A stretch of 64,000 bases of DNA from JANQEU01 sp965228045 (GCA_965228045.1 OZ245789.1:310001-374000); one strand, 5' to 3'. Positions 28,021 to 37,377 are shown, counted from the first letter of the stretch. Notes: generated from the letters alone by a model not told the origin. Made by a program: numbers and translations.

Positions 28021-30420
28021 ATGAACAGAAAAATTAAAAAAGCAGCGGTATTAGGTTCAGGAATAATGGGTTCCCGAATTGCTTGCCATTTTGCTAACAT
28101 CGGACTAGAAGTTATTTTAATTGATATCCCTCCTAAAGAAGTGCCGGAGGAGCTGGCAAAAAAAGGAAAAAAGCTTGAAGATCCTGAGGTTAAAAACAGC
28201 ATTGTGCACTCAGCACTTGAATCCACAATAAAATCAAAACCATCTCCATTATATGATTCGTCCAGAGCATCATTGATCAAAACAGGAAATTTTGATGATG
28301 ATCTTGCTAAAATCAAAGAAGTCGATTGGGTAATTGAAGCAGTGGTGGAAAATCTTGACATCAAGAAGTCTCTTTTTGAAAAAGTAGAAAAGCACAGGAA
28401 AGAAGGGACTTTAATCACCTCAAATACCTCGGGTATCCCGATTCATCTGATGATTGAGGGTCGGTCCGAGGATTTCCAAAAAAACTTTTGTGGCACTCAC
28501 TTTTTTAACCCACCACGATATCTAAGATTATTGGAGATTATTCCCACGCCAAAAACCGATCAGTCGGTGGTAGATTTTCTGATGCACTATGGGGATCTCT
28601 ACCTTGGTAAAGAAACGGTCTTGTGTAAAGACACCCCAGCATTCATTGCCAACAGAGTGGGTGTATTCAGTATGATGGCGGCAATGAATGTGGTGCCAAA
28701 ATACAACTTCTCCGTAGGAGAAATAGATAAGTTAACCGGACCCGTGATTGGCCATGCTAAATCCGCTACTTTTCGGACCTCTGATTTGGTAGGTCTTGAC
28801 ACCACAGTGAGAGTTGGTCAAAATTTACTGCAGGGACTAAAAGACGATAAGATCCTTCAGAAATTGGGTATCCCGGAGATTGTTGAAAAAGTCCATGAAA
28901 AAAAATGGCTTGGAGACAAAACCGGTCAGGGATTCTACAAAAAAACAAAGGACAAAGATGGGAATAGAGAGATCCTAGAACTGGATCTTGAGAAGCTGGA
29001 GTATGTGCCAAAGAAGAAATCCAAACTTGAGGCATTAGAGAAAACAAAGAATGTAGAGGATCTGGCTGAAAGGTTAAAAATTGTAATTAACCTGGAGGGT
29101 GATGAAGGTAAGTTTTATAGGGATACATTCTTCGAACTATTTGCTTATTGTACTAATAGAATTCCGGAAATCGCAGATGAATTATATCGTATAGACCAGG
29201 CGGTAGCAGCGGGTTTTGCCTGGGAGATGGGCCCATTTGAAAGCTGGGATGCCATGGGTGTGAAGAACATTTTAGAAAAAATGAAATCCGAAGGATTTGA
29301 GGTAGCGAGTTGGGTTCAGGAAATGGTTGATGCCGGAAATACAACCTTTTACAAATTCGAAAAAGGAAAACAGCATTATTATGATATCCCGTCGAAATCT
29401 TATAAGGTAGTTCCGGGTACCGATGGATTAATCTTGTTAAATGCCTTCAAGGACAATGTTGTCTGGAGCAATGATGGAGCGACACTTTATGACATTGGAG
29501 ACGGAGTTCTGAATCTGGAATTCCACACCAAGATGAATTCACTCGGAGCTGAGGTTGTGGAAGGAATCAACACCGGTATCAATATGGCCGAAAAAGATTT
29601 CAAAGGTCTTGTGATAGGTAACGAAGGTCAGAATTTCTCGGCAGGAGCCAACCTGGCCATGTTATTTATGTACGCTGTGGACCAGGAATTTGATGAGATC
29701 GATATTATGATTCGGGGTTTTCAGAATACCATGACAAGAGCGCGATTTTCTTCGGTTCCTGTGGTGGCAGCCACATCAGGAATGGCTCTTGGTGGAGGAT
29801 GCGAACTTTCAATGCATTGTGACGCCATCCAGGCTCATGCAGAAACATACATAGGATTGGTTGAAGTGGGTGTGGGTTTGATTCCTGGTGGAGGAGGCAC
29901 TAAAGAGCTGACAATGCGCGCATCAGATGAATATGTTTCCGGGGATCCTGAACTAAATACACTTCAGGAGTATTTTATGAATATAGCTACCGCCAAAGTT
30001 GCGACATCTGCCGAAGAAGGCAAGGGAATGAAAATTCTTCGACCATCGGATCAGATTACTTTGAATCGAAAAAGGTTATTGGCGGACGCAAAGGACAAAG
30101 TAATTGACCTTTATGATGCAGGATATACCCAACCGATACCAAGAAAAGACATCAAGGTTCAGGGTAAAACCGGTTTGGCCATGTTTGCTGCTGGTATTAC
30201 CGGAATGAATTATGGAAATTATGCTTCCGATCACGATGCCAAAATAGCCCATAAGCTAGCCTGGATTATGAATGGAGGAGACCTTTCTGCACCAAGTCTG
30301 GTTTCAGAAGAATATCTGCTTGACCTGGAAAGAGAAGCGTTTTTGAGCCTTTGCGGTGAACCCAAAACGCTCGAAAGAATTCAAAGTATTTTGTTTAAAG
30401 GTAAACCACTTAGAAATTAA
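28021..30420 (+). CDS. 3-hydroxyacyl-CoA dehydrogenase / enoyl-CoA hydratase fusion (FadN/FadB-like)
   Basis: This 799-residue multifunctional beta-oxidation enzyme has the NAD-binding 3-hydroxyacyl-CoA dehydrogenase domain first (AAVLGSGIMGSRIACHFANIG; GTHFFNPPRYLRLLEIIPT; TPAFIANRVGVF), then the C-terminal dehydrogenase domains. A crotonase domain lies near residues 490-700 (GLVIGNEGQNFSAGANLAM; MALGGGCELSMHCDAI; GVGLIPGGGGTKEL). This dehydrogenase-first order is that of Bacillus FadN rather than E. coli FadB. The ATG at 28021 is preferred over an upstream TTG overlapping the marR stop. The thiolase gene follows 4 bp downstream, completing the hydration, oxidation and thiolysis steps. Confidence 0.93.
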   Translation: MNRKIKKAAVLGSGIMGSRIACHFANIGLEVILIDIPPKEVPEELAKKGKKLEDPEVKNSIVHSALESTIKSKPSPLYDSSRASLIKTGNFDDDLAKIKEVDWVIEAVVENLDIKKSLFEKVEKHRKEGTLITSNTSGIPIHLMIEGRSEDFQKNFCGTHFFNPPRYLRLLEIIPTPKTDQSVVDFLMHYGDLYLGKETVLCKDTPAFIANRVGVFSMMAAMNVVPKYNFSVGEIDKLTGPVIGHAKSATFRTSDLVGLDTTVRVGQNLLQGLKDDKILQKLGIPEIVEKVHEKKWLGDKTGQGFYKKTKDKDGNREILELDLEKLEYVPKKKSKLEALEKTKNVEDLAERLKIVINLEGDEGKFYRDTFFELFAYCTNRIPEIADELYRIDQAVAAGFAWEMGPFESWDAMGVKNILEKMKSEGFEVASWVQEMVDAGNTTFYKFEKGKQHYYDIPSKSYKVVPGTDGLILLNAFKDNVVWSNDGATLYDIGDGVLNLEFHTKMNSLGAEVVEGINTGINMAEKDFKGLVIGNEGQNFSAGANLAMLFMYAVDQEFDEIDIMIRGFQNTMTRARFSSVPVVAATSGMALGGGCELSMHCDAIQAHAETYIGLVEVGVGLIPGGGGTKELTMRASDEYVSGDPELNTLQEYFMNIATAKVATSAEEGKGMKILRPSDQITLNRKRLLADAKDKVIDLYDAGYTQPIPRKDIKVQGKTGLAMFAAGITGMNYGNYASDHDAKIAHKLAWIMNGGDLSAPSLVSEEYLLDLEREAFLSLCGEPKTLERIQSILFKGKPLRN

Positions 30421-30424
30421 TAAT

Positions 30425-31600
30425 ATGGATGCTTATATAGTTGCAGGATTTAGATCAGCTGTTGGAAAAGCGAAAAAGGGAGGATTCAGATTTTATCGTC
30501 CGGATGATTTGGCGGCAGACGTGATCAAACATTTGGTTGGTTCCATTGATGGTTTTGATGCCAAAAGAGTAGATGATCTTATAGTTGGCAATGCGATTCC
30601 CGAAGCGGAACAAGGCATGCAAATGGGGAGAATGATTAGTTTGTTATCGCTTCCACTGGAAGTTCCGGGTATGATTGTCAACCGATACTGTGGATCAGGA
30701 CTTGAAGCAATTCATCTGGCATGTGCACGAATTCACTCCGGTACCGCAGACTGTATCATAGCCGGAGGAACCGAATCGATGTCTCTCGTACCAATGCTTG
30801 GATATAAAACAGCATTGAATTGGGCTATAGCCAAAGACCATCCGGAGTATTATCTGAGTATGGGCTTGACAGCAGAGGAAATTGCCAAGGATTTTAAAAT
30901 TACACCGGAGGATGCGAATGAATTCGCCATGAAGTCTCATCAAAAGGCTGCGGCTGCTATAAAGGATGGAAAGTTTAAAGATGAGATTCTTCCGGTAGAG
31001 GTTGAAGAAACTTATGTTGATGTGGATGGCAAAAAGAAATCCAGGAAATTCACAGTTGATACGGATGAATGTGTAAGAGCCGAAACGAATATGGAAAGTC
31101 TTGCACAATTGCGTCCTGCATTCAAGCAAGGTGGCCAGGTAACGGCCGGGAACAGTTCCCCCACCTCGGATGGCGCGGCCTTTGTAATGGTCATGTCTGA
31201 AAAGATGGTCAAGGAACATAACCTTGAGCCCATTGCCCGGATGGTGAGTTATTCAGCAGCCGGTGTAAATCCAAGAATTATGGGTATTGGTCCGGTGGAG
31301 GCGGTGCCTAAGGCACTTAAGCAGGCAGGTATCAAACAGGGCGACCTGGATTTGGTGGAACTAAATGAAGCTTTTGCTGCTCAGTCGCTTGCGGTAATCC
31401 GTGAACTGGATCTGGATACTGATAAATTAAATGTAAATGGAGGAGCTATTGCCCTTGGTCACCCACTTGGCTGTACCGGTGCCAAGCTGTCAATTTCCCT
31501 TTTCAATGAAATGAAAAGAAGAAAAGGCAAATACGGTATGGTCACCGCCTGTGTCGGAGGAGGTCAGGGTGTAGCAGGAATTTACGAAATGCTGAATTAG
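30425..31600 (+). CDS. Acetyl-CoA acyltransferase (thiolase)
   Basis: This 391-residue thiolase catalyses the last step of beta-oxidation. The nucleophilic Cys89 lies in NRYCGSGLEAIH, and the catalytic His346 and Cys376 in GHPLGCTGA and TACVGGGQG; NEAFAAQ is also present. The start at 30425 (MDAYIVAGFRSAVGKA) gives the normal family length; a longer frame from 30356 would overlap the upstream gene. It works with the preceding fusion enzyme. A FadA-like role is likely given the operon, but acetoacetyl-CoA thiolase activity cannot be excluded from sequence alone. A hairpin terminator follows 16 bp after the stop. Confidence 0.93.
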   Translation: MDAYIVAGFRSAVGKAKKGGFRFYRPDDLAADVIKHLVGSIDGFDAKRVDDLIVGNAIPEAEQGMQMGRMISLLSLPLEVPGMIVNRYCGSGLEAIHLACARIHSGTADCIIAGGTESMSLVPMLGYKTALNWAIAKDHPEYYLSMGLTAEEIAKDFKITPEDANEFAMKSHQKAAAAIKDGKFKDEILPVEVEETYVDVDGKKKSRKFTVDTDECVRAETNMESLAQLRPAFKQGGQVTAGNSSPTSDGAAFVMVMSEKMVKEHNLEPIARMVSYSAAGVNPRIMGIGPVEAVPKALKQAGIKQGDLDLVELNEAFAAQSLAVIRELDLDTDKLNVNGGAIALGHPLGCTGAKLSISLFNEMKRRKGKYGMVTACVGGGQGVAGIYEMLN

Positions 31601-31615
31601 TAGAGTGATATGTCG

Positions 31616-31635
31616 AACTTCCTTCGGAAGTTTTT
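31616..31635 (+). terminator. Intrinsic terminator of the fad operon
   Basis: AACTTCC (31616-31622) pairs with GGAAGTT (31626-31632) over a tight TTC loop, followed by a T-run to 31635. It ends the marR-fad operon. Confidence 0.75.
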
Positions 31636-31820
31636 ATGAACTCATGTTCGGTTCCAGGTAAATTAAAGATGGCAATGGCTGTCTGGCAATTTCATCATGT
31701 CAGTCGTAATTGATTGAATTCCATGACATCTTTTTCCAAATCCCTTATCAATTATCGGATAAATGGAAAATCTTAATTAGTAGGTTTTAAACCTCCTGTT
31801 TCTATTTCTTAATTTTAAGT

Positions 31821-34646
31821 ATGAATCACAATCATACTTTATTCTACAGAAATCTGATTTTACCTCTTGCTCTATTTGTCCTGACAATTACTCAGGTTAA
31901 CGGCCAGATTGGAAACTTAGGGAAAAAGCTACGCGAAAAAGCTGCCGATGCGGTCAAAGATAAGCTTGTCGAGAAAACGGATGAGAAAAGAGACAGCTAT
32001 GACACTACCAGTTTTAATTATGCTATAGCATTTCTGGATAAATCGGAGTCTTTCGCTGATCGGGAAAAAGGAGAGGGTCTGGTTAAAACCGCCAATTTTT
32101 TGCTTAAGGAGGAGACAGGTAAAACCGCAGAGGAGGAAGCGCGGGATCTATATGAAGTTGGCCGCCTGACTTATAATAACAGACGCTATTTGGCTGCTGG
32201 TGCCTATTTGAAAAGCGCTGAAGTTGCATTCACCCTAATAGGCCAGGAAAGGAACCCGGTTTACTTAAAAACCCTTGGTATGATTGGTTTACTCAATAAT
32301 GACCTTGGCTTATATAATGAATCGGAAAACTATATTCGAAAATCGTTAAGCGGTTGGGAAAATACACTTGGTCAACAAAGTGGAGGATATGCATCACAAC
32401 TAAACAACTTGGCGGTCCTGCACATGAACATGGCCCGATTCAATGATTCGGAGAATAACTTGAAACAAGCAATGACCCTGATCAGAAATGTTGAGGGTCC
32501 TAATTCAGTGCCTTATGCTATAGCCTTGAATAACATGGGCATCCTTCACCAATACATGGGTCGATCGGAAGCAGCCCTGGAAGAAATAGGAGCTTGTCTT
32601 GAAATCGCCGAAGAAAAACTTCGGGATAAATCCTCTACGTACTTACAACTTCTAACCAATAAGGCCTTGGTCTTGCAGGAAAATGGGAAATATGAATTAG
32701 CCGAGGAAACATATAACGAGGCGATAGATCTTCAATTGAATCGTTTAAAAGTCAATAGATCTTCCGATCCTGATTATGCCCATATGCTTAATAACCTGGC
32801 GTCTCTTTATGCAATTACCGATCGGAGAAAGGAAGCGGAAAACCTATTAAAAGAAAGTCTTGATATCCACATTAATCAATTTGGAGAGAACAATATTAAA
32901 ACAGCCGATGCACAGCTAGACCTCGGAAACTTATTACGTATTGTTGGAAAAAATGAAGAAGCAAAAACTTTGGTGGTATCCGCTCGAACGACCTTTAGCA
33001 ATTTATACGGTCCCACTCATCCGAGAACGATTGAAGCTTTGGAATCTGAGGCCATCCTGGATTGGTTGTCCGGAGATTTTGATCTCGCTTTAGCCAAACT
33101 TGATGAAGTCATGAAAAACACAATGGGATTCATCAATGAATTCTTTCCTCCAATGAGTGAGTCAGAAAAGACAAAGTATTGGGAAAAGTATAAATCAAGG
33201 TTCTACCTCTACTACAATTTTGCTTTTTCCCAGAATCAGGACGAGTTAATAGAGAAATCATTGAATTACCGCCTTGCCACGAAAGGTCTGCTATTGAATT
33301 CGACCACAAAAATTAAGAATTCAATTTTAAATGGTGACGACGAAGAACTAAAGACCTTATATGAAGAGTGGCAACAACAAAAGAATTTGCTGGCAGTCTA
33401 TTACACGTTATCCAAGGAAGAAATATCCGATCAGAATATCAACATAGATTCGCTCGAAAGGGAATCCAATGAAACAGAGGCGAAGCTATCAGCTGCATCC
33501 GCTGAATTTTCTGAGGCTTTTTTAGCCGGAAACATTAACTATAAAGAGCTATCAGCGACACTCGAGGAACAATCAGCGGTAGTGGAGGTAATTAAATATC
33601 CGAAATTCGATAAGGAATTCACTACGGAGGAGAATTATGCTTTTGCAATAATTCGAGATACCGGGGTACCGGAGATCGTTCATGCAGAAAATGGAAATCA
33701 GTTAGACACCCGGTATTTTGCTTATTACAATAATGTGATCAGGAAACAGCTGGATGATCAATTCTCATATGATCAATATTGGAAAAGACTGGAATCGAAA
33801 CTACAGGGTATCAATACTATCTATTTTTCTCCGGATGGGATTTACAGCCAGCTTAACCCAAATACTTTTAAAGACTCCAATGGTGAATATCTAATCTCCA
33901 AGCTGGACATCCGGTATATTGGCAATCCGGTAGACCTTTTTGAAAAAAAGCCGAAGTCATCCGAAAAAAAGGCTTTTCTGTTAGGCTTCCCCTCTTACAC
34001 TTCTCCAAAAATACCACCGCTACCTGGCACAAGGACGGAGATAGAGAAAGTAAGTCAAACCCTTTCTTCCAACTATCTAGTTGAAAGTAAACTGGAAAAT
34101 GACGCCAATGAAACAAATCTGAAATCGGTGAATTCGCCCGCAATTCTACACATTGCGACACATGGATTCTTTCTTGAGGACACGGAGGGACAAGGAAAAG
34201 TTTTTGGTGTGGAAGTAGAGTATGCGAGGAATAACCCATTGTTAAGGGCTGGTTTAATGCTGGCGGGTGCTGAAGGTTCCGACTCTACCTCTTCTTTTTC
34301 CGAAAGTGATGACGGAGTATTGACTGCTTACGAAGCTGTTAATTTGGATCTCAGTAATACAGAACTTGTGGTACTATCGGCCTGTGAAACGGGAAAGGGA
34401 GATGTAAAAGCAGGGGAAGGAGTTTATGGTCTGCAGCGGGCGTTTCAGGTAGCGGGGACAAGGAATCTGTTAATGAGTTTGTGGAAAGTAGACGATGAAG
34501 CCACGCAAAAACTTATGACGAAATTCTACGCCAATTGGTCGGAATCAGGAAAACCGGAATTGGCATTTCGAAAAGCCCAACTCAGTTTGATGGAAGAGTA
34601 TCAGGACCCTTATTACTGGGGTGCGTTTGTTATGCTCAATCGATGA
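31821..34646 (+). CDS. Exported TPR-CHAT domain protease
   Basis: The product has 941 residues. A signal peptide (NLILPLALFVLTITQVNG) is followed by a Lys/Glu-rich helix and eight or so TPR helices (about 90-440, e.g. YASQLNNLAVLHMNMARFN, LNNMGILHQYMGRSEAALE). A linker leads into a C-terminal CHAT (caspase-HetF-associated) peptidase domain. Catalytic His781 lies in HIATHGFFLED and Cys855 in VVLSACETGKGDVKAGEG, followed by GTRNLLMSLWKVDD. CHAT enzymes are caspase-like proteases. The export signal places this one in the periplasm or on the cell surface rather than in a cytoplasmic defence complex. It is monocistronic, and its last 34 bp overlap the convergent glycosyltransferase. Confidence 0.88.
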   Translation: MNHNHTLFYRNLILPLALFVLTITQVNGQIGNLGKKLREKAADAVKDKLVEKTDEKRDSYDTTSFNYAIAFLDKSESFADREKGEGLVKTANFLLKEETGKTAEEEARDLYEVGRLTYNNRRYLAAGAYLKSAEVAFTLIGQERNPVYLKTLGMIGLLNNDLGLYNESENYIRKSLSGWENTLGQQSGGYASQLNNLAVLHMNMARFNDSENNLKQAMTLIRNVEGPNSVPYAIALNNMGILHQYMGRSEAALEEIGACLEIAEEKLRDKSSTYLQLLTNKALVLQENGKYELAEETYNEAIDLQLNRLKVNRSSDPDYAHMLNNLASLYAITDRRKEAENLLKESLDIHINQFGENNIKTADAQLDLGNLLRIVGKNEEAKTLVVSARTTFSNLYGPTHPRTIEALESEAILDWLSGDFDLALAKLDEVMKNTMGFINEFFPPMSESEKTKYWEKYKSRFYLYYNFAFSQNQDELIEKSLNYRLATKGLLLNSTTKIKNSILNGDDEELKTLYEEWQQQKNLLAVYYTLSKEEISDQNINIDSLERESNETEAKLSAASAEFSEAFLAGNINYKELSATLEEQSAVVEVIKYPKFDKEFTTEENYAFAIIRDTGVPEIVHAENGNQLDTRYFAYYNNVIRKQLDDQFSYDQYWKRLESKLQGINTIYFSPDGIYSQLNPNTFKDSNGEYLISKLDIRYIGNPVDLFEKKPKSSEKKAFLLGFPSYTSPKIPPLPGTRTEIEKVSQTLSSNYLVESKLENDANETNLKSVNSPAILHIATHGFFLEDTEGQGKVFGVEVEYARNNPLLRAGLMLAGAEGSDSTSSFSESDDGVLTAYEAVNLDLSNTELVVLSACETGKGDVKAGEGVYGLQRAFQVAGTRNLLMSLWKVDDEATQKLMTKFYANWSESGKPELAFRKAQLSLMEEYQDPYYWGAFVMLNR

Positions 34647-35803
34647 TCTTCAAGTTGCCGGACCAGTTTTCTCATAACTGAGTTTAATTCGAACTCATTT
34701 TCCGCCAAAACACGAGCATTCTTCTGATACTGCTCCAGTAAGGCTGTACTACTTAAAAAGGGATTAATCATCCTGGTAAATGTCTCGTCCTCCGAGGACT
34801 CATAGAAAAACCCGCATTCATGCCCCTCAACCAATTGCCTTACCCAGCCTTCGAAATTGACGATGATCAATTTTCCGGTAGCCAACCCATCCATCAATTT
34901 ATTTGGAGATCCCGTCCCTAGTACCAGTTCATCACGGAAAGAGATGTATACAGCATGACATTTATTCAATAAAGATTTTACGCCTTCCCGGTCGGAGTGA
35001 TCATGTATTCTAACATTCTTAAGTTTCGTGGAATTCCGGATTAAGACTTCCTTATCGGCGCCATCCCCCATCAATTCGAACTTAATTGGTAATTGATTCT
35101 CCTGACATTCCGTCGCACATTTTATCATTTTATCCAGATCGTTGGCATATCCAAATGCTCCGGTATAGCCAATCACAAATGGATTTTGCTCATTAAAGGA
35201 ATCAGGATGTTCGAAATTTGGAGCGTAAAAATCACAGTCTGCAACATTGGGCAAAACCAGGATTTTCGGGGGATTTTCAAGATTATATTCGATATACACT
35301 TTGATTTGTTCTGATAAGGCGGAGATCCAAAGTGATTCATGATAAATTCTTTTTTCCAACCGGTAAAGCTGATTTTGAAGCCATTTTGGTTTTATAAAGC
35401 CAAGCTTTACGGGAACTTCCGGCCACAGATCACCGACTTCAAAAACGTAAGGAATCCCATATTTTCCTTTGCCGAAAAGTCCGATAAGCCCTGTTGTCAA
35501 CGGAGTAGATATCACATACAATAAATCATAATTATGATCCTTTCTGATGTAAGCACGGGCATGCCACACAAATCTTAAAAAAGCAACTATTCTCTGAATG
35601 AATCCTAACCTATTGTCGTAGAATATCTGAAAGTAATTGACAGTTACTCCATCGATAATCTTTGTGCCTCGAATACTATTATTAGTTGTGAGAACGGTCA
35701 CTTCATGACCTGCATCTTTTATTGCTTTGACAATGTGCCATGACCGGATGCCACCGCCTTCTTCCGGTGTTTTGAAATATTGATGTACGAGTAAAATTCT
35801 CAT
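34613..35803 (-). CDS. Family 4 glycosyltransferase
   Basis: This 396-residue GT-B fold enzyme has an N-terminal acceptor domain beginning MRILLVHQYFKTPEEGGG and a donor domain with FVIGYTGAFGYANDLDKMI and SPNKLMDGLATGKLIIV. It resembles WbuB-type transferases acting in surface polysaccharide assembly; donor and acceptor are unknown. It overlaps nth by 4 bp and appears to be the last gene of the sigma-factor operon. The 3' end overlaps the convergent CHAT gene by 34 bp. Confidence 0.88.
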   Translation of the reverse strand: MRILLVHQYFKTPEEGGGIRSWHIVKAIKDAGHEVTVLTTNNSIRGTKIIDGVTVNYFQIFYDNRLGFIQRIVAFLRFVWHARAYIRKDHNYDLLYVISTPLTTGLIGLFGKGKYGIPYVFEVGDLWPEVPVKLGFIKPKWLQNQLYRLEKRIYHESLWISALSEQIKVYIEYNLENPPKILVLPNVADCDFYAPNFEHPDSFNEQNPFVIGYTGAFGYANDLDKMIKCATECQENQLPIKFELMGDGADKEVLIRNSTKLKNVRIHDHSDREGVKSLLNKCHAVYISFRDELVLGTGSPNKLMDGLATGKLIIVNFEGWVRQLVEGHECGFFYESSEDETFTRMINPFLSSTALLEQYQKNARVLAENEFELNSVMRKLVRQLEDHRLSITNAPQ

Positions 35804-36450
35804 TTTACTGAGGGCAACTTCTCGAAATATCCACAGAATGAGGTGATTTTACATTCGGTACATTTTGGCTTACGAGCGAGACAAACGTACCTTCCATGCA
35901 GGATCAGCCAGTGATGAGCCTTATGTACAAACTCACCGGGAATGTGTTTGGTTAGTTGCTTTTCAACTTCCAGAGGGGTTTTGGCATTTTGATTGACCAG
36001 ACCTAATCTTTTTGAAACGCGAAAAACATGAGTGTCTACGGCCATAGCAGGCTGATTATAAAGCACCGACACAATTACATTGGCAGTTTTGCGACCTACC
36101 CCCGGAAGTCTCTGTAGTTCCGCTATGCTCATTGGAATTTCAGAATTAAATTCTTCCACCAACATCTTGCCCAGACCAATAAGATGTTTGGTTTTATTAT
36201 TGGGATAGGAAATGGATCTAATATATGGGAAGAGTTCGTCGAAGTGTGAGCTGGCCAGGTGTTCAGGACCCGGGAAGTCCTGAAAAAGTTTTTCCGTCAC
36301 AATATTGACCCTCTTGTCAGTGCATTGTGCACTCAAAACCACGGCAACCAAAAGCTCAAACGGATTTGAATAATTCAATTCCGTTTGAGGTTCTGGAAAG
36401 TTTTCTTCGAAGTAAGTAACAAACGCTTCGTAGCGTTCTTTTCTTGTCAT
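35800..36450 (-). CDS. nth: Endonuclease III
   Basis: This 216-residue DNA glycosylase/AP lyase removes oxidised pyrimidines in base excision repair. The helix-hairpin-helix LQRLPGVGRKTANVI contains catalytic Lys121, and VDTHVFRV contains Asp139. A C-terminal [4Fe-4S] cluster loop is formed by Cys190, Cys197, Cys200 and Cys206 with C-x6-C-x2-C-x5-C spacing. Length is typical. It follows the small anti-sigma-like gene by 9 bp. Confidence 0.96.
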   Translation of the reverse strand: MTRKERYEAFVTYFEENFPEPQTELNYSNPFELLVAVVLSAQCTDKRVNIVTEKLFQDFPGPEHLASSHFDELFPYIRSISYPNNKTKHLIGLGKMLVEEFNSEIPMSIAELQRLPGVGRKTANVIVSVLYNQPAMAVDTHVFRVSKRLGLVNQNAKTPLEVEKQLTKHIPGEFVHKAHHWLILHGRYVCLARKPKCTECKITSFCGYFEKLPSVK

Positions 36451-36459
36451 GGCCTAAAA

Positions 36460-36693
36460 TTAGGCAGACTCCAAGTTACTTTGTTTTGAGAAAGACAAGA
36501 TTTTATCAACTACACGATCCGGGGCCTTTATTATCACCTTGTCAATTTGATTTTTCAAAAAACCAAAATCCATGAGTTCCTCCTTGAGGGACTCGTCGGT
36601 GTCTACTGCTTCGAGTATTTGTTGTTCTTCTTCTAAAGAGGATTCCTTGTAAAGGAATCTAATCATTTCATTTTCTGTAGAGGTTTTGATCAT
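36460..36693 (-). CDS. Small partner protein of the ECF sigma factor, possible anti-sigma
   Basis: This product has 77 residues from MIKTSTENEMIRFLYKESS (a start 12 bp further upstream is also in frame). It is small, acidic and helical, with no membrane segment. Its 5' end overlaps the sigma-factor gene by 26 bp, a layout typical of sigma/anti-sigma pairs. The N-terminal pattern (MIRFLYKESSLEEEQQILEA) resembles the short N-terminal helix of Bacteroidota FecR-like or zinc-less anti-sigma proteins. Function is inferred from position. Confidence 0.6.
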   Translation of the reverse strand: MIKTSTENEMIRFLYKESSLEEEQQILEAVDTDESLKEELMDFGFLKNQIDKVIIKAPDRVVDKILSFSKQSNLESA

Positions 36694-37276
36694 AGGCATT
36701 AACATTTTGCTTCAATTTCTTCCTCAGATTAATCAAAGCATACCTCATCCTGCCCAGAGCAGTATTGATGCTGACGTTAGTGGCCTCAGCAATTTCCTGG
36801 AAGCTCATCTGCATGTAATGTCTCATGACTAAAACTTCCCTCTGGGACTCTGGCAATTCCTTGATGTATGTCTTTACAAGGTCATAGGTATCTTGCCTAA
36901 CCTGAGTTTCTTCCCATGACTCTTCGGAGAAGTCCAATGTGTTGAACACATTCGATCCGTCCTCCATCATGATCATCGGATATCTTTTATTCTTCCTAAA
37001 ATGGTCGATCGCAATATTGTGTGCTATTCGCTGAATCCACGGAAGAAATTTTCCTTCCTCATTATATCGTCCGGATTTTATCGTACGAATAGCTTTGATA
37101 AATACCTCCTGTAGTAAATCTTCAGCCAGATATTGATCTTTAACAATTAAATAAATAGTGGTGAAAACCCTGTCTTTGTGACGGTTTAGCAACTCTGAAA
37201 AGGCTTCTTCGTCTCCTTTTGTGTATCGTGAAAGCAATTGGCTATCACTCAAACTTGTCTTCTTCATTAATTTCAC
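36668..37276 (-). CDS. ECF-type RNA polymerase sigma factor
   Basis: This 202-residue sigma-70 family protein contains only regions 2 and 4. Region 2 has LLSRYTKGDEEAFSELLNRH, DLLQEVFIKA and LPWIQRIAHNIAIDHFRKN; region 4 has LPESQREVLVMRHYMQMSF then QEIAEATNVSINTALGRMRY. ATG 37276 and ATG 37267 are both possible starts. It heads a leftward operon with a small partner, nth and a glycosyltransferase. A well-formed Bacteroidota promoter lies about 70 bp upstream. The regulon is unknown; the operon content suggests envelope or oxidative damage conditions, but that is inference. Confidence 0.92.
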   Translation of the reverse strand: MKLMKKTSLSDSQLLSRYTKGDEEAFSELLNRHKDRVFTTIYLIVKDQYLAEDLLQEVFIKAIRTIKSGRYNEEGKFLPWIQRIAHNIAIDHFRKNKRYPMIMMEDGSNVFNTLDFSEESWEETQVRQDTYDLVKTYIKELPESQREVLVMRHYMQMSFQEIAEATNVSINTALGRMRYALINLRKKLKQNVNAYDQNLYRK

Positions 37277-37347
37277 ACAGTTAGTTAACGTAGAAGTCTA
37301 TATCATATTGTCAGGGTTAGATTTAAAAGAATGTTACTGTTTCACGT

Positions 37348-37377
37348 CAAAACTAGGCGAAAGTTGCAATTATCCAA
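37348..37377 (-). promoter_or_regulatory. Promoter of the ECF sigma operon
   Basis: On the minus strand, TTG (complement of 37375-37377) is separated by 19 bp from TAGTTTTG (complement of 37348-37355). Both elements and the spacing match the Bacteroidota -33/-7 consensus. The start would be near 37342, giving a leader of about 65 nt. Confidence 0.7.

Noticed and set aside
30356..30424. N-terminal extension of the thiolase
   Set aside because: It overlaps the upstream gene, has no thiolase-like sequence, and the ATG at 30425 gives the normal length.
31821..34646. Type III-E CRISPR or similar defence locus around the TPR-CHAT gene
   Set aside because: No Cas gene or repeat array is nearby, and the protein has an export signal.
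37338..37353. TGTTTCACGTCAAAAC as a third parS site
   Set aside because: Three of 16 positions differ from the consensus and the palindrome is broken; kept only as a low-interest remark beside the sigma promoter.
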